Source: Vibrio marinisediminis (GTDB taxonomy: Bacteria; Pseudomonadota; Gammaproteobacteria; Enterobacterales; Vibrionaceae). From it: a DNA stretch of 64,000 bases. Positions 9,449 to 17,444 of the stretch are shown here, in pieces. How positions within the stretch are numbered: position 1 is the stretch's first letter; each line of letters begins with the position of its first letter. Where the stretch lies: contig NZ_JACFYF010000006.1 of NCBI RefSeq assembly GCF_014050145.1, positions 62,001-126,000 on the forward strand, given 5' to 3'. Both the position numbers and the translations under genes were made by a program. The notes under the pieces are model-generated. The model worked only from the letters and a program-made list of their open reading frames with translations. It was not told the origin of the DNA and did not search any database.

Positions 9449-10596
9449 TGAACCTGTTCGAATTGCTCAAAGCCGAGCTCAAAGCGTTACTGACTAACCC
9501 AGTGGTTATGCTCACGGTATTTGGTGGGGTTGTGTTTTACTCATTTCTTTACCCGTTACCTTACAGTCATCAAACACCTCGCGAACAAACCGTAAGCGTA
9601 GTGAATTTAGACCACAGCCAAACCAGTTACCAACTAGAGAGAATGGTTGATGCCACCCCTCAAGTACGAGTAGTGCAACGAGATTCCTCTATTGAAGCAG
9701 CGAAATCTGCGTTTCTTGATGGCAAGATCAGTGGCATATTAGTCATTCCTGAACACTTCTATAAAGACTTGTTACTTGGGAAAAGCCCGACACTTTCTTA
9801 CGCGGGCGATGCTTCTTATTTTCTCGTATACGGCACAATTGTCGAAGGTTTAGCACAGGCAGGTGGCACACTGGCGGCAAAAACAACGGTGAGTAAGCTC
9901 ATTATTGAAGGCACACCAATTGAAAAAGCTGTCAACCAATATGCACCAACGCAACTAAATATGAAACCGACATTCAACCCACGTATGGGCTATGTCGACT
10001 ATGTTGTACCAGCCGTGTTTGTGCTTATCCTACAACAAACCTTAGCGATGGCTGCGGGTTTAATGGGTGGCAGCCAGAAACATGGTAAAGGCTATTGGAG
10101 CCAAGCTTCTACCCTTAAGTTAGTGGCAGTACGTAGCTTGGTTTTGGTCGGTATTTATTACGTTCTTAGCATGTACTACTTTGGTGCGAGTTTCACTTTT
10201 CATGGCATAAACCAAATCGCGCATGCCTCCGAGCTACTCACCATGTTGCTCCCGTTTTTACTTTCATCATGTGCAATAGGTATTTGGCTTGGCGCTATAT
10301 TACCAAGGCGTGAACTGGTCACGCTTGTGGTATTAATCAGCTCAATGCCGCTTGTATTTAGTGCTGGGTTTATTTGGCCCACTGAATCTATCCCTTCGGT
10401 GATTGTCTGGGCTGCGAACCTTTTCCCTAGCACCGCGGGTATACAAGGATTTTTAGCATTAAATCAAATGGGCGCAAGCTGGCAACAAGCGGCACCACAT
10501 TTTACTCAGTTGTGGATTCAAGCAGTTGTGTGGTTATTGATTGCCATATTCACAATCAAAAACCAGAAAAAAACAACTAACGTTTGCCCCCACTAG
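9445..10596 (+). CDS. ABC-2 type permease (second of two)
   Basis: A 383-residue ABC2_membrane_3-type permease: N-terminal TM (about 18-38), extracytoplasmic domain (to about 185), then clustered TM helices ending with FSAGFIWPTESIPSVIVWAANLFPS. The start at 9445 is chosen because it forms an ATGA overlap with the previous stop and has AGGAG 6 bases before it. An upstream in-frame start at 9343 would overlap the partner gene by 100 bases. It is a diverged paralogue of its neighbour. No ATPase follows. The next gene is unrelated and has its own leader. Confidence 0.9.
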   Translation: MMNLFELLKAELKALLTNPVVMLTVFGGVVFYSFLYPLPYSHQTPREQTVSVVNLDHSQTSYQLERMVDATPQVRVVQRDSSIEAAKSAFLDGKISGILVIPEHFYKDLLLGKSPTLSYAGDASYFLVYGTIVEGLAQAGGTLAAKTTVSKLIIEGTPIEKAVNQYAPTQLNMKPTFNPRMGYVDYVVPAVFVLILQQTLAMAAGLMGGSQKHGKGYWSQASTLKLVAVRSLVLVGIYYVLSMYYFGASFTFHGINQIAHASELLTMLLPFLLSSCAIGIWLGAILPRRELVTLVVLISSMPLVFSAGFIWPTESIPSVIVWAANLFPSTAGIQGFLALNQMGASWQQAAPHFTQLWIQAVVWLLIAIFTIKNQKKTTNVCPH

Positions 10597-10693
10597 AGCA
10601 ACACAACGCTTGTAAATACCCGTATTCAAGGCGATATCTATGCTAAAATAACGCCATCAGCTATATGAATGACACCTCATTTATTTACCTGAA

Positions 10694-10711
10694 GGCAGCA
10701 GTCGGTCTGCC
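10694..10711 (+). other. Short hairpin before the 86-residue gene
   Basis: GGCAG-CAGTCGGT-CTGCC followed by ATTATTT lies between the export operon and the next gene. It could be a weak terminator of the operon or a leader stem. An extended -10-like TGCTAAAAT occurs at 10641-10649, so a promoter upstream of the hairpin is possible. Confidence 0.3.
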
Positions 10712-10734
10712 ATTATTTAATAAAGGTATAAAAC

Positions 10735-10995
10735 ATGAGTAAATTAAGTTCAGCTGAGCGTAAAGCACGTGACAACGAACGTTTCTCTCAACGAGTGAAT
10801 GAACGTCGTGAAAAAGGTGAAGATGTAGTCGCGTATGCGCTTACCAATAAGAAAGCCGTGAAATTTTTGACCAAATCAGAAAAAAAGTCACTCAATGAGC
10901 GCAAAGCGGCACTGCAAGAAGAGATTAAGATAAAAGAACAAGAAGAACTGAAAAGAATTGAAGAGTCATTTACCCTTGATACAAACGCAGAGTAA
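10735..10995 (+). CDS. Small highly charged protein of unknown function
   Basis: 86 residues, nearly half of them Lys, Arg, Glu or Asp, with no hydrophobic segment. The C-terminal half (about 45-78) is a continuous charged helix of coiled-coil type (EEIKIKEQEELKRIEES). I do not recognise the family. It is probably real: ATG with AAAGG 8 bases upstream, no competing frame and a hairpin after it. It is likely cytoplasmic, and binding to nucleic acid or ribosomes would suit the charge pattern, but that is only a guess. Confidence 0.7.
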   Translation: MSKLSSAERKARDNERFSQRVNERREKGEDVVAYALTNKKAVKFLTKSEKKSLNERKAALQEEIKIKEQEELKRIEESFTLDTNAE

Positions 10996-11005
10996 ATGAT
11001 ATCCC

Positions 11006-11034
11006 CCAGCCTATTTAGCCACTATTTAGGCTGG
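11006..11034 (+). terminator. Hairpin after the small charged gene
   Basis: CCAGCCT (11006-11012) pairs with AGGCTGG (11028-11034). The inner ATTTAG/CTATTT sequence extends the stem imperfectly. Only a weak T-rich tail (AATTTA) follows, so termination efficiency is uncertain. Confidence 0.5.
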
Positions 11035-11251
11035 AATTTAAGTAAGCAGAGCCCGTTTATGATTGATTGCCATCGGGACTATTCAAAGACAAAAAAGCGG
11101 CTTAAACCACGCATTTCCCTCAAGCTATAAAACCTGTTCTACTCACGATGTCGTCTTTTGGCAACAGTGAATGAACTAGAGATGTTTATCCACTTAGTAC
11201 CGAAATTATTCTTTCAACGATGGAATGCCAAAGCACCAGCATTAAGTCAAA

Positions 11252-12094
11252 TTAAGCGTCATGCGTTAGCTTCAGTTGCTGCAATTTCGCTAAGCACTCC
11301 TTATCTAATACTGGATGAGGCTCAGTGCCCGTAATCAAAACAATATCTACCGCAGGTAATGGTGGCATATTGTCGAGTATCTTAAGGTCGCGAGTGACAC
11401 TGATTGATCCCATTGCCCCCACTGCCAGTCCTGAGCGAACGATAGCGCGTTGTGCTGAAGCGGTATTGCAGCACGCCAGCATTTGATACGGTGTGCCTCG
11501 TTTAGTTAAACAATCAATAGCCGCTGCGTGGTATTTGCAGTCTGCTTGAAATAAGGCGAGAGGCAAAGGTTGGGATTCACCTAGTTTAAAATCTGGATGA
11601 CTAATCCACACGCCTTTATCGCTGGTAAGCCAGTACCCCTCTTCACTGCCCGGGGCACGAGTAACGATGGCTGCGTCCAGCTTTCCTTCATCGAGCTTTT
11701 CTCTCAAACTGGAGCTCGGTTCACTAAATACATGGATGGAACATGTGGGCTCGGCCTGCTGCAATACACGAATAACGTTTGGTAAAATGTTATCGTTATA
11801 GTCTTCTGGACACCCCAAACGTAAAGGGCGTTTATTCTCGTATCGTTTCACTTGTTTGAGAGCTTCGTTATGTAAACTGACTAACTGCTCGGCATGGGAT
11901 CGCAGTGCCAATCCTGCCTCACTCAATACTAGGTTACGACCGTCTTTTTCAAATAAGTTAATGCTGAGTTCTTCTTCCAACTTACGCATTTGGGCACTAA
12001 ATGCCGATTGGGTGCGGTTAATTCGCTTGGCGGCACGAGTAAAGCTACCGGTTTCCACAAAAGCGAGAAAGCTACGTAGCGCGTCGATATCCAT
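11252..12094 (-). CDS. LysR-family transcriptional regulator
   Basis: About 280 residues: an N-terminal winged helix-turn-helix (residues 1-60, GSFTRAAKRINRTQSAFSAQMRKLEEEL) and a LysR substrate-binding domain (about 85-275). The ATG at 12094 is preferred over an in-frame TTG at 12100. It is divergent from the glutathione S-transferase-like gene, with about 130 bases between them, and that gene is the most likely target. The ligand is not evident. Confidence 0.92.
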   Translation of the reverse strand: MDIDALRSFLAFVETGSFTRAAKRINRTQSAFSAQMRKLEEELSINLFEKDGRNLVLSEAGLALRSHAEQLVSLHNEALKQVKRYENKRPLRLGCPEDYNDNILPNVIRVLQQAEPTCSIHVFSEPSSSLREKLDEGKLDAAIVTRAPGSEEGYWLTSDKGVWISHPDFKLGESQPLPLALFQADCKYHAAAIDCLTKRGTPYQMLACCNTASAQRAIVRSGLAVGAMGSISVTRDLKILDNMPPLPAVDIVLITGTEPHPVLDKECLAKLQQLKLTHDA

Positions 12095-12222
12095 ATCCAA
12101 AATTCATCCATCGTTTTTGTTGAAGTATTCCATCAAAACTATCCGTTAGTGCAACAGAAAACAATCAGATATTGTGATTTCAAACCTTAGTTAATCACTG
12201 CATACACTGCATGGAGGCTTCA

Positions 12223-12870
12223 ATGCAACTGTTTATTGGTAACCAAAACTACTCAAGCTGGTCACTTCGCGCGTGGCTGATCTTCTCTCAATATAATTTG
12301 GATGTGGAAGTGATCAAGCTGACGCTGTTTACTGACGATTTCTATAAAACGTTGAAGGACATAACACCAACAGCCAAAGTACCTACCTTGGTTCATGGCG
12401 ACATAATTGTGTGGGATTCGCTCGCAATTTTAGAGTATATAAATGAACAACACCTACAAGGAAAAGCATGGCCAAGTGATGCTGCAGAGAGAGCTAAAGC
12501 GCGCGCAATTACGGCTGAAATGCACTCAGGTTTTGTCGATTTGAGAAACGAACTGCCAATGAACATCCGCGCTCGTAGAAAGGTTGAGTTAAGTAATGGT
12601 GCACTGAAGGATATCACGCGTATAGACGCGATTTGGTCAGAGCAAGCAGAGCAGTACCCAGATGGTTGGTTGTTTGGTGAGTGGTCAATCGCCGATGCCA
12701 TGTACGCACCTGTCGCGCTGCGTTTCCTAACCTACGGGGTTGAACTTTCAGAGAGTGCGAAAGCCTACCAACAAAAGGTATTGGCAAGCGCTTCATTGCA
12801 ACATTGGTTAGAGGAAGCACGCTTAGACAATGACATTATTGAAGAGGATGAGACTGGCGAAGTAGTTTAA
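12223..12870 (+). CDS. Glutathione S-transferase family protein
   Basis: 215 residues with an N-terminal thioredoxin-like GST domain (about 1-78) and an all-helical C-terminal domain (about 90-205). The putative catalytic Ser lies in NYSSWSLRAWL (about residues 8-18), and PTAKVPTLVHGD (about 46-57) carries the cis-proline that holds glutathione. WDSLAILEYINE follows. It resembles the zeta/YfcF-like bacterial GSTs. The start at 12223 has GGAGG 5 bases before it; the in-frame ATG at 12211 lies within that RBS region. It is divergent from a LysR gene. Substrate unknown. Confidence 0.88.
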   Translation: MQLFIGNQNYSSWSLRAWLIFSQYNLDVEVIKLTLFTDDFYKTLKDITPTAKVPTLVHGDIIVWDSLAILEYINEQHLQGKAWPSDAAERAKARAITAEMHSGFVDLRNELPMNIRARRKVELSNGALKDITRIDAIWSEQAEQYPDGWLFGEWSIADAMYAPVALRFLTYGVELSESAKAYQQKVLASASLQHWLEEARLDNDIIEEDETGEVV

Positions 12871-12918
12871 TAGCTCATATCCGAACTTACCGTTACATCA
12901 TTTTGTACCGGAAGGAAC

Positions 12919-12948
12919 GAGCGTGATAGCCAGCCACTATACACGCTC
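12919..12948. terminator. Weak hairpin between convergent GST and TSUP genes
   Basis: GAGCGTG (12919-12925) and CACGCTC (12942-12948) form a 7-bp stem with a 16-nt loop, followed by AATTT. It sits where both convergent transcripts should end. The loop is large and the T-run poor. Confidence 0.4.
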
Positions 12949-13009
12949 AATTTCTGCCCTAAAGCTTCTCAGACTCTTCGTATTACTTTTAAATAGAGCC
13001 AATTACCGG

Positions 13010-13762
13010 TTAGTTCATGAACAGCATTTTTGTAGACACACCTATAGAGACCGCGATCATAGCGAACTTGATAAGCGGCTTACCCTTAGACAAAACCAGC
13101 TGCGCACCAATTTTTCCTCCGATAACTTGTCCGATAAACATCAACAAACCAACATCCCAAAGAATGTACCCATCGTAGATAAAATAAAGCAGTGCTGCCA
13201 AGTTACTGCTTAAATTAAGTATCTTCGTTTGCGCTGTTGCCTTTACTAAATTAAACCCTAATAAAAATACTAGCGATATGGCAAAAAAAGAGCCTGTTCC
13301 CGGACCAAAAAAACCATCATAGAAGCCAATAGCAGTCGCAACTACGAGAGTATAGACATAAGGTGATATTTTCTTCTCTTGATCAACGTCACCTATATTT
13401 GGCGAAAACAAAAAGTAAAGTGAAAAGCCAATGAGTAGAAATGGAACGATAAGAGAGAGAAAGTCACTATCAATCATCGTTAAAACCATTCCGCCTAAGA
13501 AAGAACTAAAGAATGTCGCCAGCATCATCCACTTTACTTCACCAAACTTAATGTCGCCGGTTTTTAAAAAGTGCAATGAAGCAGATAACGTTCCTCCTAC
13601 TCCACCTAGTTTGTTAGTAGCAATCGCCGACACTGGAGGTAAGCCACACATTAACATGGCTGGAATCGTAATCAGCCCTCCACCACCAGCTAAAGCGTCA
13701 ATACATCCAGCAATAATTGCAGCCAAAAACAGAAACATTAATAGTTCATTAGCAAGTTCCAT
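13010..13762 (-). CDS. TSUP (TauE/SafE) family anion exporter
   Basis: 250 residues with about seven or eight TM helices and the family signature near the N-terminus (IAGCIDALAGGGGLITIPAML, about 16-36), repeated in degenerate form in the second half (GFYDGFFGPGTGSFFAISLVF). TSUP proteins move sulfite, sulfonates, sulfoacetate or related organic anions across the inner membrane. Its start overlaps the end of the oxygenase gene by 14 bases, so it is the last gene of a three-gene operon with cysteine dioxygenase. Export of an oxidised sulfur product is a reasonable inference, not shown by the sequence. Confidence 0.9.
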   Translation of the reverse strand: MELANELLMFLFLAAIIAGCIDALAGGGGLITIPAMLMCGLPPVSAIATNKLGGVGGTLSASLHFLKTGDIKFGEVKWMMLATFFSSFLGGMVLTMIDSDFLSLIVPFLLIGFSLYFLFSPNIGDVDQEKKISPYVYTLVVATAIGFYDGFFGPGTGSFFAISLVFLLGFNLVKATAQTKILNLSSNLAALLYFIYDGYILWDVGLLMFIGQVIGGKIGAQLVLSKGKPLIKFAMIAVSIGVSTKMLFMN

Positions 13763-14957
13763 AGTTTTGCTCCTCTATATCAAGGGCATTACAATGGACC
13801 AAATATTGTCTGCAAAGGCTTCTTCTTAAAACCACCCCATCAACTTCCACGTTGTAGGAGTCGTTGGCGATTTTCTCACGACCGTGTGTCACATTTCTCT
13901 GGTCTTTTGAAGCTAAGTTTGGGAACAATAGAATATCAGAAGCCTCTACGACAACCTCCAAACTAGGGCATGCAATGGCGTGTTCGCAGAACTCAGCAAA
14001 TAGCGCTTTATCCTCCTCGTTATTGCCCACATAAACCATTCGATGGGAGGCTAAGTTGATGCAGGTACCCAAGATTTCCCCTTGATCACTGAGCAATAAG
14101 GGAGGCACAATATTGCCCACAAAACCTGAAATTTCACCGTCTGCAGGTCCCGCAATATGCGCGACAGGCATTTCCGATAACTTCTTGAATTCAGATTGAC
14201 CAAAACCTTGCTCTATCAGATACTTCTGAAGTATTTCCGGTGATGTTATTAATGTTTTAGTGTTCTTGTTCACTATCCCTGTCAACATTGTTGCGTCAAC
14301 CCTAGAGTATTTGCCACATAAGACTTGTGCTCGAAAGTCCTTTTCTGACAAACCCAAAACACGAGCAGATATCGAACTAGAGGTTCCAAGCCGTTTCAAA
14401 TATTGTTCAAGTTCTCGTGTTGTCTTAATAGCGGTATAGACAGTCGCATCACTATGTTGAAGGAACTCTCCACCTCCAGTACTAGCACTCAAAGTTCTAC
14501 TTCCTTGATCACATATTGGCGATACCATGTGGAACCTGTTTTTTCCACCATGCTCAGATGGGTGAATGATATTGGTATGACGAAAGAGCAAAGCCAGCGC
14601 CCACGAAATCCACTCAGTAAAAAAACAAATCTTCATTCTGTCGTAGCAGTTAGTACTGTAGTCGAACCCCCTAATTTCCCTTGGCGCCATCAAAGTACCC
14701 GGAGGCTCTCCAGCAATATTTTTGATGTGTACTGTAGGTATAGAAGGAACAGTACTGTTTTGAACTTTTCTAATTAGTTTACTGAGTGCCACGCCTTCTC
14801 TGTCATCTGCAGAGATTAAAGCTGAGAACATAAACTGACTCAATGCTTGAGCATAATGCAGTTCACACGTGTAAGGGTTTATATCCTTCAAATGGAGAGT
14901 TATGTATTTATGTAGTGCGTTCTTGATACTTCCATCTAGCTCAAAAGTTTTAATCAC
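13749..14957 (-). CDS. Clavaminate-synthase-like Fe(II)/2-oxoglutarate oxygenase
   Basis: 402 residues. It reads as a CAS-like amino-acid hydroxylase of the TauD/AsnO/VioC type. The facial triad is H168-S-D170 (FLQHSDATVYTA) and a distal H358 (NVTHGRE), preceded by the strand EASDILLFPN (338-347). The 2-oxoglutarate-binding arginine is R378 or R379 in VVLRRSLCRQYL. Such enzymes hydroxylate free amino acids or small acids. It starts in an ATGA overlap with the cysteine dioxygenase gene and overlaps the TSUP gene by 14 bases, so the three products probably act together. The N-terminal 65 residues match nothing I know. Substrate unknown; a cysteine-derived acid is the obvious guess. Confidence 0.75.
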   Translation of the reverse strand: MIKTFELDGSIKNALHKYITLHLKDINPYTCELHYAQALSQFMFSALISADDREGVALSKLIRKVQNSTVPSIPTVHIKNIAGEPPGTLMAPREIRGFDYSTNCYDRMKICFFTEWISWALALLFRHTNIIHPSEHGGKNRFHMVSPICDQGSRTLSASTGGGEFLQHSDATVYTAIKTTRELEQYLKRLGTSSSISARVLGLSEKDFRAQVLCGKYSRVDATMLTGIVNKNTKTLITSPEILQKYLIEQGFGQSEFKKLSEMPVAHIAGPADGEISGFVGNIVPPLLLSDQGEILGTCINLASHRMVYVGNNEEDKALFAEFCEHAIACPSLEVVVEASDILLFPNLASKDQRNVTHGREKIANDSYNVEVDGVVLRRSLCRQYLVHCNALDIEEQNYGTC

Positions 14958-15448
14958 AACACCACCTCTTCTATCAATTGGCTATCGCTCTCTTGATCCG
15001 CTACTTGATAATGTTCAATCGGCGGGGAGTAGAAATGAATAGAAACGGCATTCTCAGCATAGTCATTTGCTATTTCATGAAAATTGTCCACCCCTGAGAG
15101 CACGATATACTGAGAGAGTGAAAGCTTGTTGGCAGACGTCAAAAACACTTTTCCACCTTCTTGTACAAAGTTAGTATTTTTCAAAGCGCCTTTAATTACC
15201 TTAAATGCACAAACCGAACCGGCGTGGTTATGTATTTTGCTTTTTTGTTCCGGCTTCCAACATAGAACGAGAACTTCAAATCTGTCCGTTTTTATTACAC
15301 GATTTCTGGAATAGCCTCCATTTTCAAACCTGACATAATCAGCCACATCACTAGCGCCTATATCTGTATTCGACAAATGCGATTTAATAGACGAAATATC
15401 ACGACATGCCGATAGTTTCTCTATTAGTTCCTTGAGTTTTGGGGTCAT
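14954..15448 (-). CDS. Cysteine dioxygenase-type thiol dioxygenase
   Basis: 164-residue cupin. Aligned by eye with mammalian cysteine dioxygenase, every functional residue is present. Iron ligands are H73, H75 (IHNHAG) and H124 (FHEIAN). The carboxylate-binding R48 is in YSRNRV. C80 lies at the position of the cross-linking Cys93. The S136-H138-Y140 triad is in SIHFYSPP. The Arg type points to L-cysteine rather than mercaptopropionate as substrate, giving cysteine sulfinate with O2. First gene of an operon with the oxygenase and the TSUP exporter. The RBS is GGAAGAG. It is divergent from the MocR gene. Confidence 0.92.
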   Translation of the reverse strand: MTPKLKELIEKLSACRDISSIKSHLSNTDIGASDVADYVRFENGGYSRNRVIKTDRFEVLVLCWKPEQKSKIHNHAGSVCAFKVIKGALKNTNFVQEGGKVFLTSANKLSLSQYIVLSGVDNFHEIANDYAENAVSIHFYSPPIEHYQVADQESDSQLIEEVVL

Positions 15449-15519
15449 TGCTCTTCCATTCGATTAATTGCAACAATGAGTGTTACGTTAATAAAATATT
15501 GAGTTAAGGAATATATACA

Positions 15520-15547
15520 GTTGTGAACGATCTGTTGTATAACAGAT
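15520..15547. promoter_or_regulatory. Candidate operator in the divergent cdo/mocR region
   Basis: ATCTGTTGTATAACAGAT (15530-15547) has perfect 7-base inverted arms. It overlaps a direct repeat GTTGTGAAC (15520-15528) / GTTGTATAAC (15534-15543). Mixed direct and inverted repeats next to their own gene are typical of MocR regulator sites. It lies 25 bases before the regulator start and about 70 bases from the dioxygenase start, so it could control both. Confidence 0.55.
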
Positions 15548-15572
15548 ATGGTCAATTAATATTCTATAAGTT

Positions 15573-16925
15573 ATGGAAAACAAACCAATCTACCGACGCA
15601 TTGCGGACAGTATTATTGAATCAATCCAAAAAGGGGGGATCGTCCAAGATACCAAGCTCCCTTCGATACGAAAGCTTGCGAAAGAATATGATGTTAGTAA
15701 CCTTACAGCGCTCAATGCGATGCGTCTGTTAGAAGATGAGCGCATTGTTTATGCAATGCCTAAGAAAGGATATTTCGTCAGAAGCACGCTGCTAAGTTTT
15801 GATGGCGATAATATTTCTAACGAAAAAGAGCAACTCTATTCGCTACTAGCCTCGGAGAACGACTCGGGGTTGACCTTATCGAATGGACACATCGACCTGT
15901 ATCCGGTTCAAAAGATCAGTAAAATCATGCGAAAGCAAATTTATCAGAACCCTAATTTGCTCGGCGGGTGTATTTCTGGACATGGCCATGAGTTATTGAT
16001 AGACGAAATCATAAGACGTGCCATCGAATATGGATGCTCGTTTTCTAAGAACGAAATATGTATCACAAATGGTGGGCTCGAATCTTTGTCTCTTGCTTTA
16101 CGAGCCACCACTTCTCCGGGCGATACCGTTCTTGTGCAATCACCAACCTACTTCTACACGTTGAAGTTCATCTCTGAATTAGGTCTAAAATGTATCAGCG
16201 TTAGAAAATTCGACGACATTGAACACCATCTTGAAAGCCATAAAATTAAGGTTATGGTGTTTAACGCTAATTTCAATAATCCCGATGGGATGCTGCTAGA
16301 TGAAAGTCAAAAGCAACGACTTGTTGAACTATCGAAATTGCATCGCTTCACGATTATCGAAGATGACGTTTATGGTGATATTCATTTTACTGAAAGAAGA
16401 CCAAAGCCCCTTCGCGCTTATTCATCTGATATCATTCTGTGTAATACTTTTACTAAAGCAATAGGACCGGGTCTAAGAATTGGGTGGATAGCAGCGAGTA
16501 ACCATACCTCGCAGGTCAAAGAGCTAAAACAAAGCACTTCAAAATATACAGCCGAGTTCCCGCAAGCCGCGATAGCAGAGTTTTTACGCTCAGGTGGCTA
16601 CGATCTTCACATGCGCAAACTCAGAGCAACACTCGCTTCATTTCGTGACGAGGTACGTTTAACCATTTTGGAAACATTTCCTGAGGGAACTTGGGTATCA
16701 AAACCCGAAGGCGGCTTCGTTTTGTGGGTTAAGCTGCCTCACCATCTACCCAACCTAGAAACGAAAATCGAACAAGCTTTGAGCTTAGGGAACTACTTTG
16801 TACCCGGACACTTCTTCTCTCTCGAAGAAGATTATAATCACTGTCTAAGGCTAAATTTTGGCTTTGGTTTGACTGAAGAGGTAAAAACAGCAATCCAACA
16901 ATTGGGACGGACTTTTAGCGAATAA
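15573..16925 (+). CDS. MocR-type GntR-family regulator with aminotransferase domain
   Basis: 450 residues: a GntR winged helix (1-70, with TKLPSIRKLAKEYDVSNLTALNAM) joined to a class I/II aminotransferase-like domain (about 95-445). The PLP-site residues are retained: NNPDG (N236), EDDVYGD (D265, Y267) and the Schiff-base lysine K295 in TFTKAIGPGLRIGW. It should therefore bind PLP and respond to an amino acid or amine adduct, as TauR and PdxR do. It is divergent from the cysteine dioxygenase operon, which it probably controls. The likely signal is cysteine or a sulfur amino acid, by inference. Confidence 0.93.
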   Translation: MENKPIYRRIADSIIESIQKGGIVQDTKLPSIRKLAKEYDVSNLTALNAMRLLEDERIVYAMPKKGYFVRSTLLSFDGDNISNEKEQLYSLLASENDSGLTLSNGHIDLYPVQKISKIMRKQIYQNPNLLGGCISGHGHELLIDEIIRRAIEYGCSFSKNEICITNGGLESLSLALRATTSPGDTVLVQSPTYFYTLKFISELGLKCISVRKFDDIEHHLESHKIKVMVFNANFNNPDGMLLDESQKQRLVELSKLHRFTIIEDDVYGDIHFTERRPKPLRAYSSDIILCNTFTKAIGPGLRIGWIAASNHTSQVKELKQSTSKYTAEFPQAAIAEFLRSGGYDLHMRKLRATLASFRDEVRLTILETFPEGTWVSKPEGGFVLWVKLPHHLPNLETKIEQALSLGNYFVPGHFFSLEEDYNHCLRLNFGFGLTEEVKTAIQQLGRTFSE

Positions 16926-17005
16926 TCGTCATAACTTCGTTAAACAACGCACCACTACACTCTAAGAGGTTTTTATCCAAAAGCGAGTTAGGGTCACTGA
17001 ATTAC

Positions 17006-17383
17006 CTACTTCCACTCTTGCCAGCGAGTGCGCATTTTATCAATCACGCTTTGTTCTACGTTATGGACGCTGCCATAGTTACCGTTGCATTCAACTATTT
17101 CAAACTGTGCAGCTAGCTTCTTCGCCATCTCAAAATAAGGCTTAATTTCCCAACGACGCACAAAGGTATTTGATACCACAACATCGTCGCCTCGACGTAG
17201 CGCCATTTCCGTTTGTTTTTGGCACCAACGGTGCGCGTTCTCTAGTTGGCTAGCGTCAAAGCAGTACTCTCCTTTTGCATTGACGAAGTACATGTCAGCT
17301 TCAAAATGGAGCGCAGAATAGCGCTTGGCGAGCGTGCTTTTTCCCGAACCGGGTAAGCCTCGAATCAGTGTGAGTTTTGCCAT
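17006..17383 (-). CDS. Small P-loop ATPase/kinase-like protein
   Basis: 125 residues with a Walker A motif at the N-terminus (RGLPGSGKST, residues 8-17). VVVSNTFVRRWEI (about 68-80) matches the region of the nucleotide-kinase fold found in NEDD4-binding-protein-2-like and polynucleotide kinase-like AAA_33 proteins. The short length suggests a minimal kinase. It stands alone between the MocR gene and metA. Substrate unknown. Confidence 0.8.
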   Translation of the reverse strand: MAKLTLIRGLPGSGKSTLAKRYSALHFEADMYFVNAKGEYCFDASQLENAHRWCQKQTEMALRRGDDVVVSNTFVRRWEIKPYFEMAKKLAAQFEIVECNGNYGSVHNVEQSVIDKMRTRWQEWK

Positions 17384-17444
17384 AGGAAAGATGTGAAAGG
17401 ATCAGTCTAGTTGGATGATTGAAGATTATACTTAAATTTGCTGT

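Noticed and set aside
11040-11251. Small RNA or extra gene after the 86-residue gene
   Set aside because: The stretch has a few A- and T-rich runs but no promoter-plus-terminator pair and no convincing frame.
13010-16925. Mobile island carrying the oxygenase cluster
   Set aside because: It looks somewhat more A+T-rich by eye, but no integrase, transposase, tRNA, direct repeats or insertion ends flank it. Recent transfer cannot be claimed without composition statistics and comparison with relatives.
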